Shown: positions 1 through 8,530, counted from the stretch's first letter. The stretch is 64,000 nt of DNA from JBPEWY01 sp052032225 (GCA_052032225.1 JBPEWY010000083.1:62001-126000); one strand, 5' to 3'. Notes: generated by a model not told the origin, from the letters alone. Numbers and translations: made by a program.

Positions 1-1
1 C

Positions 2-826
2 ATTTTCTTAATTATCTTAAGTGTATTCATTTTTGCGTATGCTATTTCGGTAATTACAGAATACATTTTAGCCAAAAGTTTTTTACAAAACGTTAAAATA
101 AGAAAGATGAAAAAGAAAATCGATCAACTTAACAATCATATTATTATTTGTGGATTTGGAAGAAACGGAATGCAAGCAGCCACAAAATTAAAAGCCTACC
201 AAAGACCTTTTGTAGTTATCGAAAAAGACAAGGAAGTTATAGAAAAACACGAGCAAGAAATACTATTTGTAGAAGGTAATGCCAACGAAGACGAAACACT
301 CTTAAAAGCAGGAGTAGATCGAGCTCAGTGCTTAATAAGTGCACTACCAAATGATGCTGATAATCTTTTTGTAGTGCTCTCTGCAAGACAATTAAATAAA
401 AACTTAACAATAATTAGCAGAGCCTCTCAAGAAGCTTCTCAAAGAAAACTAAAGTTAGCGGGAGCAAACAAAACCATAATGCCCGATAAAATTGGAGGAG
501 ACCATATGGCATCTTTAGTTGTTTTACCGGATTTAGTAGAATTTTTAGACCAATTGTCTATAGAAGGAGAAAACACCATAAACTTAGAAGAGATTGCTAT
601 AGAAGATTTACCTAAAGAATATCAATACAAATCGTTGGTAGATTTAGATTTAAGAAAAAAAACCGGGTGTACAGTTATAGGATACAAAGAACCATCGGGC
701 AATTACATAATTAATCCGGAAGCAGATACCAAGCTGCTACCCAACTCAAAACTTATGGTTTTAGGCAGACCAGAACAGATAAAAAAACTTAACAAGATGT
801 TTAATATACAAGAGACCTATATTTAA
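2..826 (+). CDS. Potassium channel / TrkA-N (RCK) domain protein, 5' end outside window
   Basis: The reading frame is open from base 2, so the ATG at 107 is an internal methionine and the gene starts before the window. The first 35 visible codons form a transmembrane helix followed by ITEYILAK, as found after the pore of two-helix (Ion_trans_2) potassium channels. Next comes an RCK/TrkA-N Rossmann domain with the nucleotide motif GFGRNG and acidic residues ending the second strand (VVIEKD). The last 80 residues or so resemble TrkA-C. Channels of this build pass K+ across the inner membrane and are gated by ligand binding to the cytoplasmic RCK ring. Family call is firm; ion selectivity cannot be judged because the pore filter lies outside. 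Confidence 0.85.
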   Translation: MFLIILSVFIFAYAISVITEYILAKSFLQNVKIRKMKKKIDQLNNHIIICGFGRNGMQAATKLKAYQRPFVVIEKDKEVIEKHEQEILFVEGNANEDETLLKAGVDRAQCLISALPNDADNLFVVLSARQLNKNLTIISRASQEASQRKLKLAGANKTIMPDKIGGDHMASLVVLPDLVEFLDQLSIEGENTINLEEIAIEDLPKEYQYKSLVDLDLRKKTGCTVIGYKEPSGNYIINPEADTKLLPNSKLMVLGRPEQIKKLNKMFNIQETYI

Positions 827-916
827 CAAACAAAAATTTGACCTGCTTTACTTTTTTTAAGATATTGTCGGCTTAACAAACCCTAGAAAACCAAACTAAA
901 ACAAATTCTCACATTT

Positions 917-3001
917 ATGAAAAGTAAAATTCTGTTAATTGCTTTTTTGCTCTTTTCAGGTTCACTTTTTTCTCAGCAACTAACCGTTAACGAATCTATT
1001 TACAATCCATCAAACAGAATAAATGATGGGGTTATAGATTTACAAGTATTAGGAGGAACCCCGCCATATACATTTAAATGGAGCAATCAAAGCACTCCGC
1101 TTACTTCTAACAAAGCAACAGGACTAACCGAAGGCATCCCTTATACAGTTACTGTTACAGATGCTAAAGGGCTTTCGGTTACTAAAGAATACACAGTAGA
1201 AACTCAAGTAATAACAGAGGTGTTTAATAGTAAAATGACACCTGCAGTTTCTGCTCTTGGAGCCGTTTTGTTTTGGGATCCTTTTGCTGCAAGTGGTATA
1301 TACGATCCGGTTGTATATGCCGATGTTAAATTAATAGCAGCACCGGGTTGGAGTCCTGATGTAGATGACAAATTTGTTTTAAAAAAATGGCTAAAACCCG
1401 AAGGCACAAAAGTTAAAAAAGGCGATCAAATAGCAATTGTTACCCGAAAAACCGGAGATGTAACAGTTGTTGCCGAAGCTAACGGAACGTTAAGATATTT
1501 AGTTAAAGAAGGAGGAGTTATCTATAACTCAGATAATAAAGAACATATTATAGAGCAAGGGGCGCATTATATTGCAGAAATCCAATATGATGAGCCAGTG
1601 CCATTAACTCATCCAAACGGAGACCCTCAAACAAAAAATATCCCTTTCATTGTTGTTTGGTTACTCTTGGGTGCAACATTCTTTACCTTAAGAATGGGCT
1701 TTATAAATATTCGTGGATTTAAACACTCACTAGAACTTGCCAGAGGTAAGTTTGATGACCCTGATGCTCCAGGCCAAGTTACACATTTTCAAGCCCTGGC
1801 AACAGCTGTTTCTGGTACTGTTGGTTTGGGTAATATTGCCGGTGTGGCTGTAGCAGTTTCGCTTGGTGGAGCAGGAGCTACACTCTGGATGATTATTGCT
1901 GGATTACTAGGTATGTCATCTAAGTTTGTTGAGTGTACTTTAGGTGTTAAGTATAGAGACATTTTACCGGATGGCCGTGTATTTGGTGGCCCAATGAATT
2001 ATTTACGCTACGGTTTAGAAAAGCGCAACCTTAAAGGCTTTGGTAAAGTTTTAGCTGGCTTGTTTGCAATTTTAGCAGTAGGAGCTTCATTTGGTGGAGG
2101 AAACATGTTCCAGGCCAACCAATCTTTTGAGCAATTATCGGGTCAGTTTCCGGCACTTCAAGGAAACGGATTTTGGTTTGGTGTTATAACAGCAATTTTA
2201 GTTGGTGCAGTAATTATTGGTGGTATAAATAGCATTGCTAAAGTTACCGGTAAAGTAGTGCCATTTATGGCATCTATTTACATTATTGCTGCGCTAGTAG
2301 TTATTGGTATTAATATAGAAAACATCGGACCGGCGTTTTCTGCAATTATAGATGGAGCTTTCGAGCCAAGTGCACTTAAAGGCGGTATTATTGGCGTACT
2401 CATTGTAGGATTTCAACGGGCAGCATTCTCTAACGAAGCCGGAGTAGGGTCGGCTGCTATAGCACACAGTGCTGCAAAAACCAATCATCCGCCATCAGAA
2501 GGATTTGTGGCGCTTTTAGAACCGTTCATAGATACTGTTGTTGTTTGTACGCTTACTGCATTGGTTTTAATTTTTACCGGAATGCACGAGGTACAAGGCT
2601 TAGGAGGGGCGCAATTAACTTCAGATGCCTTCGGAAGTGTAATTTCGTGGTTCCCATATGTACTTGCTGCAGCAGTATTTTTATTTGCATTTTCAACCAT
2701 GATTTCATGGTCGTATTACGGTATGCGTGCTTGGACTTATTTGTTTGGAAAAAGCCGTAAAACCGAAATGGTGTATAAACTATTATTTTTAGTATTTGTT
2801 GTAATTGGAGCATCGGTAAGTTTAGGAGCAGTATTAGATTTCTCAGATATGATGATTTTGGCTATGTCTTTTCCTAACATTATAGGTTTATATTTAATGA
2901 GCGGAGAAGTAAAAGCCGATTTAAATGCTTACTTAGCCAAGTACAAAAAAGGAGAATTATTCAAAAAAAATAAACCCAATAAACAAAGTGAGGCAGCTTA
3001 A
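917..3001 (+). CDS. AGCS-family sodium:alanine/glycine symporter with periplasmic SprB-like and lipoyl-like extension
   Basis: The C-terminal 450 residues are a standard alanine/glycine:cation symporter core (GGPMNYL, FQRAAFSNEAGVGSA, FIDTVVVCT), which imports small amino acids with Na+ at the inner membrane. The N-terminus is unusual: a signal peptide (1-19), then a segment at about 24-95 with the SprB-repeat/PKD-like pattern GGTPPYTFKW and YTVTVTDAKG, then at about 130-225 a stretch resembling a biotinyl/lipoyl fold (VKKGDQIAIV, then a lysine at 178, then NGTLRYLVKEGG). At 694 residues it is much longer than the usual 450-550. The next gene is a paralogue, separated by a strong terminator. 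Transporter family is clear; extension domain names are inference from pattern. Confidence 0.88.
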   Translation: MKSKILLIAFLLFSGSLFSQQLTVNESIYNPSNRINDGVIDLQVLGGTPPYTFKWSNQSTPLTSNKATGLTEGIPYTVTVTDAKGLSVTKEYTVETQVITEVFNSKMTPAVSALGAVLFWDPFAASGIYDPVVYADVKLIAAPGWSPDVDDKFVLKKWLKPEGTKVKKGDQIAIVTRKTGDVTVVAEANGTLRYLVKEGGVIYNSDNKEHIIEQGAHYIAEIQYDEPVPLTHPNGDPQTKNIPFIVVWLLLGATFFTLRMGFINIRGFKHSLELARGKFDDPDAPGQVTHFQALATAVSGTVGLGNIAGVAVAVSLGGAGATLWMIIAGLLGMSSKFVECTLGVKYRDILPDGRVFGGPMNYLRYGLEKRNLKGFGKVLAGLFAILAVGASFGGGNMFQANQSFEQLSGQFPALQGNGFWFGVITAILVGAVIIGGINSIAKVTGKVVPFMASIYIIAALVVIGINIENIGPAFSAIIDGAFEPSALKGGIIGVLIVGFQRAAFSNEAGVGSAAIAHSAAKTNHPPSEGFVALLEPFIDTVVVCTLTALVLIFTGMHEVQGLGGAQLTSDAFGSVISWFPYVLAAAVFLFAFSTMISWSYYGMRAWTYLFGKSRKTEMVYKLLFLVFVVIGASVSLGAVLDFSDMMILAMSFPNIIGLYLMSGEVKADLNAYLAKYKKGELFKKNKPNKQSEAA

Positions 3002-3030
3002 CAACTAAATTAAGTTGTACTTTCTGGTTT

Positions 3031-3070
3031 AAGCCCGTTTGTACATAGTTTAAGTACAAACGGGCTTTTT
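3031..3070 (+). terminator. Rho-independent terminator after first symporter gene
   Basis: Perfect 14-bp stem, AAGCCCGTTTGTAC (3031-3044) against GTACAAACGGGCTT (3054-3067), with a 9-base loop and a following T run. It separates the two symporter genes into different transcription units. Confidence 0.9.
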
Positions 3071-3188
3071 GTTTAAATTAAAAAAGTAAAAAAACAATAG
3101 TGAATACCATATATTTTATTGATATTGTGAACCTCATAACAAAAACTAAATAACCAACTACACTTATTTTATATAACTTCTTTAAATT

Positions 3189-4820
3189 ATGAAAAAAGTA
3201 TTTTTTACCCTTTTGTCTTTCATTTTTCCGTTAACTTTTTTAGCACAAAATGCAACCCAAGAACTAAGTTGGGGACAAAAAATAGATAGAGAATTTCAAC
3301 CTATTGCAGATGCTTGGGAAGGTATAGTTTTATACCCGGTTTCAATTGCAGGATTTCAGATTCCTATTGTTTTACTTTTGCTGGTTTTTGGAGCAACATT
3401 TTTTACAATCTATTTTGGTTTTCCGAGTGTTAGAAGATTTCCGTTGGCCATTAATACGGTGAGAGGAAAATACGATGAATTAGATCATCATGAAGCTGAA
3501 AAGTCTGATTTGGCCATAGATGGCGATGTAAAAGGAACAATTAAAGATGAAAGCAAAGAAGGAGAGGTAAGTCATTTTCAAGCATTGGCAACAGCTGTTT
3601 CCGGAACGGTTGGTCTTGGAAATATTGCCGGAGTTGCCGTTGCAATTGCATTAGGTGGCCCCGGAGCTACTTTCTGGATGATTGTATGCGGGCTTATCGG
3701 TATGGCTTCAAAATTTGTAGAATGTACACTTGGTGTTAAATATAGAGATGTTGGTCCGGATGGAACAGTTTACGGCGGACCAATGTATTATTTAAAAAAG
3801 GGATTAGCCGAAAGAGGATTCGGAACTATTGGAAAAGTTTTAGCAGTACTTTTTGCCGTGCTTTGTATTGGCGCATCATTTGGAGGAGGAAATGCATTTC
3901 AGTCTAATCAAGCTGCAGCACAATTATCTACGTTAGTAGGTTTAAACTTTGAAACTGCTGGTTTTTGGATTGGGGTTGCTTTAGCGGCAATTGTTGGGGT
4001 TGTAATTATTGGCGGTATAAAGCGTATTGCCAGCGTAACTGAAAAAATAGTGCCATTTATGGCAGGAATTTACGTGTTGGCAGCTTTAATAATAATTTTT
4101 GCACACTTTAGCTATATAGATGATGCCATTGGTATGATTGTTAACGGAGCATTTACGCCTATGGCAGGACTTGGAGGTCTTGTGGGGGTATTAATTGTAG
4201 GGTTTCAACGTGCCGCTTTTTCTAACGAAGCCGGTGCAGGTTCTGCAGCTATTGCTCACTCTGCAGTTAAAACCAAATATCCTGCCAGCGAAGGTGTTGT
4301 AGCACTTTTAGAACCTTTTATAGATACAGTAGTAATTTGCACCATGACCGCCATGGTTATAATTTTCTTTAATATGGATGGTGGTAACATGCAGAGTATA
4401 TTTAATTATGGTAGCTCTGCTAACAGTGCTGTTTTAATAAACTCGTCTGGAGAATATGTAGGAGGGGTAGATTTAACATCGATGGCTTTTGATTCTGTGA
4501 TTCCGCATTTTTCTTATGTACTAACCGTTGCAATTATATTATTTGCATTTTCAACCATGATTTCTTGGTCTTATTACGGACTACAATCTTGGAAATTTTT
4601 ATTTGGAAGAGGTAAAATGGCCGATTTAACCTATAAAGTATTGTTTTTAATATTTGTGGTTATTGGCGCTTCAACTACACTTAATGCAGTTATAAAATTT
4701 TCGGATGCAATGATTTTAGCTTTAGTATTCCCAAACATGATTGGACTATTATTTTTATTTCCGAAAGTTAAAGAAGAACTCAATAAATACCTCACAGCCA
4801 TTAGAGGTATGAATAAATAA
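3189..4820 (+). CDS. AGCS-family sodium:alanine/glycine symporter
   Basis: 543-residue paralogue of the preceding transporter, without the SprB/lipoyl-like extension. A signal-peptide-like N-terminus (to about residue 20, ending FLAQ) precedes a short periplasmic segment and the first core helix. The AGCS signature is present: HFQALATAVSGTVGLGNIAG, GGPMYYLKKG, FQRAAFSNEAGAGSA. An acidic loop of about 40 residues with many Asp/Glu/Lys (around 95-125) sits between the first helices and is absent from the paralogue. A second hydrophilic insertion occurs near residues 395-425. Expected role is Na+-coupled uptake of alanine or glycine. The pair probably arose by tandem duplication followed by divergence. 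Confidence 0.9.
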   Translation: MKKVFFTLLSFIFPLTFLAQNATQELSWGQKIDREFQPIADAWEGIVLYPVSIAGFQIPIVLLLLVFGATFFTIYFGFPSVRRFPLAINTVRGKYDELDHHEAEKSDLAIDGDVKGTIKDESKEGEVSHFQALATAVSGTVGLGNIAGVAVAIALGGPGATFWMIVCGLIGMASKFVECTLGVKYRDVGPDGTVYGGPMYYLKKGLAERGFGTIGKVLAVLFAVLCIGASFGGGNAFQSNQAAAQLSTLVGLNFETAGFWIGVALAAIVGVVIIGGIKRIASVTEKIVPFMAGIYVLAALIIIFAHFSYIDDAIGMIVNGAFTPMAGLGGLVGVLIVGFQRAAFSNEAGAGSAAIAHSAVKTKYPASEGVVALLEPFIDTVVICTMTAMVIIFFNMDGGNMQSIFNYGSSANSAVLINSSGEYVGGVDLTSMAFDSVIPHFSYVLTVAIILFAFSTMISWSYYGLQSWKFLFGRGKMADLTYKVLFLIFVVIGASTTLNAVIKFSDAMILALVFPNMIGLLFLFPKVKEELNKYLTAIRGMNK

Positions 4821-4831
4821 TAATCAACTTA

Positions 4832-5692
4832 ATGAAAAGTTTAAAGCCTCACTTTGTGTTTACTAAACAGCAACAACGTGGGGCTTTCTTTTTAATACTT
4901 ATTATAGTTGTACTGCAAGGATTAATTTTTTTAATTGATTTTCATCCAAAGCCTAAGTTATCAGATAAACAACAAGAGCAATTGTTGTTATTTAATAAAG
5001 AAATAGATTCGCTTAAAGTAGTTAGAGAGCAGAACAAATCTACCTTTAAATATAATCCTAATTACATAAGTGAATACAGCGCATATGTTTTAAACCTCCC
5101 TACCAATGTAGTTGTTAAAATCAAAGCTTACAGAAGTAAAGGAGAATACATAACCACTCTTGCAGAGTTTAAAAAAGTTTCAGAGCTGCCAGATACAACA
5201 GTAAAACGGATTGCGAATTTGCTTAAGTTTTCTAAGAATAATTATAAAATACCACCTAAGAAGTCTGCAATTGCAAAACAGGTACAATTAACTAAAGAAG
5301 ATTTAAATAAGGTTACCATACAACAATTAAAAAAGTTTAACGGTATTGGAGATAAGCTATCTGCAAGAATAATAAAATTCAGAACTCTTTTAGGAGGTTT
5401 TTTAATTGATAATCAGTTGTACGATGTATATGGGTTAGATTCTACCATTGTAAAAACGGTTTTAAAAAAATATACCGTGCAGACATTACCTAAAATTCAA
5501 AAAATAAGCATTAATAATGCAACAAAGGCGCAATTAGCCACTATACCATATATTAATTATAAGCTGGCTTCGAAAATTGTTAATTTAAGAAATGAGCTTG
5601 GTGGGTTTTCTTCTTTTCAAGAATTAACAAAAATTCAAGAATTACCCAACAATAAGATTGATAGAATTAAATTATATTTGACACTGAATTAA
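4832..5692 (+). CDS. ComEA-like helix-hairpin-helix protein, membrane anchored
   Basis: 286 residues. One hydrophobic segment at about 17-36 anchors the protein; the remainder holds three helix-hairpin-helix pairs, at about 70-135, 155-213 (LKKFNGIGDKLSARII) and 224-285 (LATIPYINYKLASKIVNLR, then LGGF). Such repeats bind DNA backbone without sequence preference. In naturally competent bacteria ComEA captures incoming DNA in the periplasm, but many Bacteroidota encode relatives of unproven role. The first and third pairs lack the canonical GIG loop (LPTNV, IPYIN), so DNA binding may depend on the middle one. It begins 12 bases after the symporter stop and is probably cotranscribed. Confidence 0.75.
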   Translation: MKSLKPHFVFTKQQQRGAFFLILIIVVLQGLIFLIDFHPKPKLSDKQQEQLLLFNKEIDSLKVVREQNKSTFKYNPNYISEYSAYVLNLPTNVVVKIKAYRSKGEYITTLAEFKKVSELPDTTVKRIANLLKFSKNNYKIPPKKSAIAKQVQLTKEDLNKVTIQQLKKFNGIGDKLSARIIKFRTLLGGFLIDNQLYDVYGLDSTIVKTVLKKYTVQTLPKIQKISINNATKAQLATIPYINYKLASKIVNLRNELGGFSSFQELTKIQELPNNKIDRIKLYLTLN

Positions 5693-5749
5693 CTTAATAC
5701 AAACTGCCTTGCCGGTTATTTGGTAAGTAGTTGTTAAAGCTTTAATAAG

Positions 5750-6919
5750 ATGGAGAATCTGTATTTTACAGAAGAGCATAAAGTATTTAGAAAAAGTTTC
5801 AGAGAGTTTCTTCAAAAAGAAGTTGTTCCACACATTGAAAAATGGGAAAAAACAGGAACTATAGATCGTTTTATTTGGAAGAAATTCGGAGAAATGGGAT
5901 ATTTTGGGTTAAACTATCCTGAGGAATATGGCGGTTTAGATTTAGATCTTTTTTATACCGTTATTTTTTTAGAAGAACTTCAAAAAATAAACTCAGGAGG
6001 TTTTGCTGCAGCCATGTGGGCGCATACCTATTTGGCAATGACACATCTTAATAAAGAAGGAGATCATAAAATAAAAGAGCGTTACTTAGCTCCAAGCATA
6101 TCAGGCGATAAAATTGGTTGTTTATGTATTACAGAACCTTTTGGAGGTAGTGATGTTGCCGGGATGAGAACCACTGCAAAAAAAGACGGAGATTATTATG
6201 TTATTAATGGCTCTAAAACTTTTATAACTAACGGAGTTTATGCAGATTATTTAGTTGTTGCGGCTAAAACAAATCCGGAGGCTAACCATAAAGGCATTAG
6301 CATTTTTGTGGTAGACAAAGATACACCGGGTATAACGGCTACTAAACTAGATAAACTTGGGTGGAGAGCTTCAGATACTGCAGAACTTGCTTTTGATAAT
6401 GTTAGGGTTCCGGCAGAAAATTTAATGGGAGAAGAAGGAAAAGGCTTTCCGTACATAATGCAACATTTTGCTTTAGAGCGTTTGGTAATGGGAATTAATG
6501 CTCATGCCAGAAGCGAGTTTGCTTTAGCATACACATTGCAGTATATGAAAGACCGTAAAGCATTTGGTAAAAGTATATCAGAGTTTCAAGCGCTCAGACA
6601 CAGGATAGCCGATTTAAGTGCAGAAGTAGAAATGTGCAAAACCTTTAACTATACTACTACAAAACGTTTAAATGATGGTGAGTATGTTGTTAAAGAAGCA
6701 ACCATGTCTAAATTACTATCTACTAAAATAGCCGATAAAGTGGCTTACGAATGCTTACAGATGTTAGGAGGATATGGTTATATGGAAGAATATCCGTTGG
6801 CACGTTTATTTAGAGATAGTAGATTAGGCCCAATAGGAGGAGGAACCTCTGAAATTTTACGAGAAATTTTAGCAAAAATAATTATAGACAATAAGCAGTA
6901 TAAGCCTGCAACAGACTAG
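5750..6919 (+). CDS. Acyl-CoA dehydrogenase (LCAD/IVD/GCDH-like)
   Basis: 389-residue FAD enzyme of the acyl-CoA dehydrogenase family, which oxidises the alpha-beta bond of acyl-CoA and passes electrons to ETF. The flavin/substrate motifs CITEPFGGSD (126-135) and INGSKTFITNG, and the C-terminal MLGGYGYMEEYPL and FRDSRLGPIGGGTSEI are all visible. At the position of the MCAD catalytic glutamate (YEGT) there is glycine (G364), while E243 in FALERLVMG matches the alternative base of long-chain and isovaleryl enzymes (QERLL). The substrate is therefore probably a long or branched acyl-CoA, though glutaryl-CoA-type enzymes are not excluded. No neighbouring beta-oxidation genes help to decide. Confidence 0.88.
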   Translation: MENLYFTEEHKVFRKSFREFLQKEVVPHIEKWEKTGTIDRFIWKKFGEMGYFGLNYPEEYGGLDLDLFYTVIFLEELQKINSGGFAAAMWAHTYLAMTHLNKEGDHKIKERYLAPSISGDKIGCLCITEPFGGSDVAGMRTTAKKDGDYYVINGSKTFITNGVYADYLVVAAKTNPEANHKGISIFVVDKDTPGITATKLDKLGWRASDTAELAFDNVRVPAENLMGEEGKGFPYIMQHFALERLVMGINAHARSEFALAYTLQYMKDRKAFGKSISEFQALRHRIADLSAEVEMCKTFNYTTTKRLNDGEYVVKEATMSKLLSTKIADKVAYECLQMLGGYGYMEEYPLARLFRDSRLGPIGGGTSEILREILAKIIIDNKQYKPATD

Positions 6920-6943
6920 TTTTAAACTTTTTTTTAATTTTTA

Positions 6944-6973
6944 TTGCTAATTATTAATTATGTAATAAATTTG
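6944..6973 (+). promoter_or_regulatory. Promoter of rpsU (Bacteroidota sigma-A type)
   Basis: TTG at 6944-6946, 19 bases, then TAAATTTG (TAnnTTTG) at 6966-6973, the canonical -33/-7 arrangement for this phylum. Transcription should begin near 6980, giving a leader of about 25 bases that consists almost wholly of the Shine-Dalgarno region. Confidence 0.7.
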
Positions 6974-6984
6974 CACGCACAAAA

Positions 6985-6996
6985 AGAAAGGAGGTG
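6985..6996 (+). promoter_or_regulatory. Extended Shine-Dalgarno sequence of rpsU
   Basis: AGAAAGGAGGTG is complementary over all 12 bases to the usual 3' end of Bacteroidota 16S rRNA (CACCUCCUUUCU). GGAGG lies 10 bases before the ATG. No other gene start examined in this window has anything comparable. The site is expected for bS21, the protein that helps hide the anti-Shine-Dalgarno in these ribosomes. Confidence 0.85.
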
Positions 6997-7004
6997 GTTA
7001 AGCT

Positions 7005-7199
7005 ATGTTAATAATACCTGTAAAAGAAGGAGAAAATATAGATAGAGCGCTAAAGCGTTACAAGCGTAAGTTTGATAAAACCGGAAGAATGCGTCAGCTA
7101 AGAGAGCGCCAGCAGTACACAAAACCTTCTGTTAAGAGAAGAAATCAAATTCAAAAGGCTGCTTACATTCAGCACCTTAGAGATCAAGAAGAAATTTAA
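7005..7199 (+). CDS. rpsU: 30S ribosomal protein bS21
   Basis: 64-residue basic protein of full family length, with the diagnostic pattern ENIDRALKRYKRKFDKTG and a basic C-terminal tail. bS21 binds the platform of the small subunit near the 16S 3' end. In Bacteroidota, structural work on Flavobacterium ribosomes showed that bS21 with bS18 and bS6 sequesters the anti-Shine-Dalgarno tail, so most mRNAs there do not use it. The strong Shine-Dalgarno just upstream fits autoregulation: ribosomes lacking bS21 would favour this mRNA. It is monocistronic as judged by its own promoter and a hairpin directly after it. Confidence 0.95.
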   Translation: MLIIPVKEGENIDRALKRYKRKFDKTGRMRQLRERQQYTKPSVKRRNQIQKAAYIQHLRDQEEI

Positions 7200-7222
7200 T
7201 ATTTCTTATCTCATAAAACTTT

Positions 7223-7269
7223 AACCGTTACTTGATAAAGTTGTAACTTTGTTTAGTAACGGTTTTTTT
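7223..7269 (+). terminator. Nested hairpin terminator after rpsU, with a -7 element inside its loop
   Basis: Outer stem AACCGTTAC (7223-7231) with GTAACGGTT (7256-7264), followed by TTTTT. An inner hairpin AAAGTT-GT-AACTTT occupies 7237-7250. The inner arm also contains TAACTTTG (7244-7251), a match to the TAnnTTTG promoter element, so the DNA may serve both as rpsU terminator and xerC promoter. No good TTG box was found at the usual distance. Confidence 0.65.
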
Positions 7270-7273
7270 ATTT

Positions 7274-8161
7274 ATGGCAATTCATAAATTTATAGATTAT
7301 CTTCTTTTAGAAAAAAAATACGCACAACACACAGTTACCGCATACCAAACAGATTTAAATCAGTTTAAAACATTTTGTCAAGAAAATTTTAATGTAAATA
7401 ATATAGACAATGCTAATTATGCAGTTATAAGAAGCTGGATTGTTAATTTGGTAGAGCAGGGCTTAACTGCAAAATCTGTAAACAGAAAAATATCATCTTT
7501 AAAAGCGTACTATAAATTTTTGCTTAAAACGCAAACTATAAAAGCTAATCCGTTAGCTAAACACATTCCTTTAAAAACTACCAAAAACATTCAAATACCT
7601 TTTTCTAAAGAAGAGGTAAATACCGTTTTGTTTAAGCTTCCATTTACTCCGGATTTTGAAGGAGTGAGAGATCGGTTAATAATAGAACTTTTTTACAGTA
7701 CCGGAATGCGAAGGAGTGAGCTAATTCATCTTACAATTAACAGTATAGATTTACAATCTAAAACCATTAAGATTTTAGGTAAACGAAACAAAGAAAGAGT
7801 AGTGCCATTATTACCGTCAGCAATACAATTAATAGAGCAGTATTTGCCTATGCGTGAGAGCGTTAAAAAAGACGAAAAAAATGAATGGTTTTTTTTAACG
7901 AAAACAGGCAATAAAATGTATCCAAATCTTGTTTATAGAATAATAAATCATTATTTTAGTAAAGCATCTTCAAAAGCAAAAAAAAGTCCGCATATAATGC
8001 GTCATACATTTGCCACACATTTGTTAAATGAAGGTGCAGATTTAAACTCGGTTAAAGAGCTTTTAGGGCATGCAAGTTTAGCTTCAACTCAGGTTTACAC
8101 ACATAATAGTATAGAAGAGTTGAAAAAGGTTTACCAAAAAGCCCACCCTCGTAACAAGTAA
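7274..8161 (+). CDS. Tyrosine recombinase XerC/XerD
   Basis: 295 residues, normal Xer length. An N-terminal SAM-like core-binding domain (about 1-90) precedes the catalytic domain. All tyrosine-recombinase residues are present: R146 (STGMRRSEL), K170 (LGKRNKERVVPL), H240 and R243 (HIMRHTFATHLL), H266 (LLGHASLASTQVYTH) and the nucleophile Y275. The enzyme resolves chromosome dimers at dif during division. Position among housekeeping genes (rpsU, hpf, tuf) and absence of neighbouring cargo genes argue for the chromosomal Xer enzyme, not an integrase. XerC and XerD cannot be told apart from this sequence alone. Confidence 0.92.
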   Translation: MAIHKFIDYLLLEKKYAQHTVTAYQTDLNQFKTFCQENFNVNNIDNANYAVIRSWIVNLVEQGLTAKSVNRKISSLKAYYKFLLKTQTIKANPLAKHIPLKTTKNIQIPFSKEEVNTVLFKLPFTPDFEGVRDRLIIELFYSTGMRRSELIHLTINSIDLQSKTIKILGKRNKERVVPLLPSAIQLIEQYLPMRESVKKDEKNEWFFLTKTGNKMYPNLVYRIINHYFSKASSKAKKSPHIMRHTFATHLLNEGADLNSVKELLGHASLASTQVYTHNSIEELKKVYQKAHPRNK

Positions 8162-8205
8162 TAAGTTCTGTTAACCAAATGTCTAACCATTTAAAAACGT
8201 ACAAC

Positions 8206-8508
8206 ATGAAAGTAAACACGCAATCTGTAAATTTTAATGCTGATGGTAAGTTGTTGCAATTTATTCAAAAGCGTTTAAACAAGTTAGATAACTTCTACGA
8301 TAAAATAATATACTCAGATGTGTATTTAAAGGTAGAAAATACCAGTGCTAAAGAAAATAAGATTGCTGAGGTTAGAGTAGCTATCCCGGGCGATGATTTA
8401 ATTGTAAAAAAACAATGTAAAACATTTGAAGAAGCTATAGATACATGTGCTAACTCGCTGGAAAGAGCGTTGTTAAAACGAAAAGGAAAATTAAAAGCAC
8501 ATATTTAG
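8206..8508 (+). CDS. hpf: Ribosome hibernation-promoting factor (HPF/RaiA family), short form
   Basis: The ATG at 8206 is chosen over an in-frame ATG at 8179 because the family begins at MKVNTQSVNF and the nine extra upstream residues look unrelated. The resulting 100-residue protein is a complete sigma-54 modulation/S30EA fold with the conserved FIQKRLNKLD and FEEAIDTCANSLERALLKRK segments. It lacks the C-terminal dimerisation domain of long HPF. Short HPF binds the 30S decoding region in starved cells and inactivates ribosomes. The gene lies 44 bases after xerC and probably shares its transcript. Confidence 0.9.
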   Translation: MKVNTQSVNFNADGKLLQFIQKRLNKLDNFYDKIIYSDVYLKVENTSAKENKIAEVRVAIPGDDLIVKKQCKTFEEAIDTCANSLERALLKRKGKLKAHI

Positions 8509-8530
8509 ATAAAATTTTTTCAAAAATGTT

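Noticed and set aside
7274..8161. XerC/D as integrase of a genomic island
   Set aside because: Neighbours are all housekeeping genes, no attachment repeats were seen near the tRNAs, and length and motifs are those of chromosomal Xer enzymes.
8179..8205. Upstream ATG for hpf
   Set aside because: The nine extra residues do not fit the HPF N-terminus, which starts at MKVNTQSVNF.
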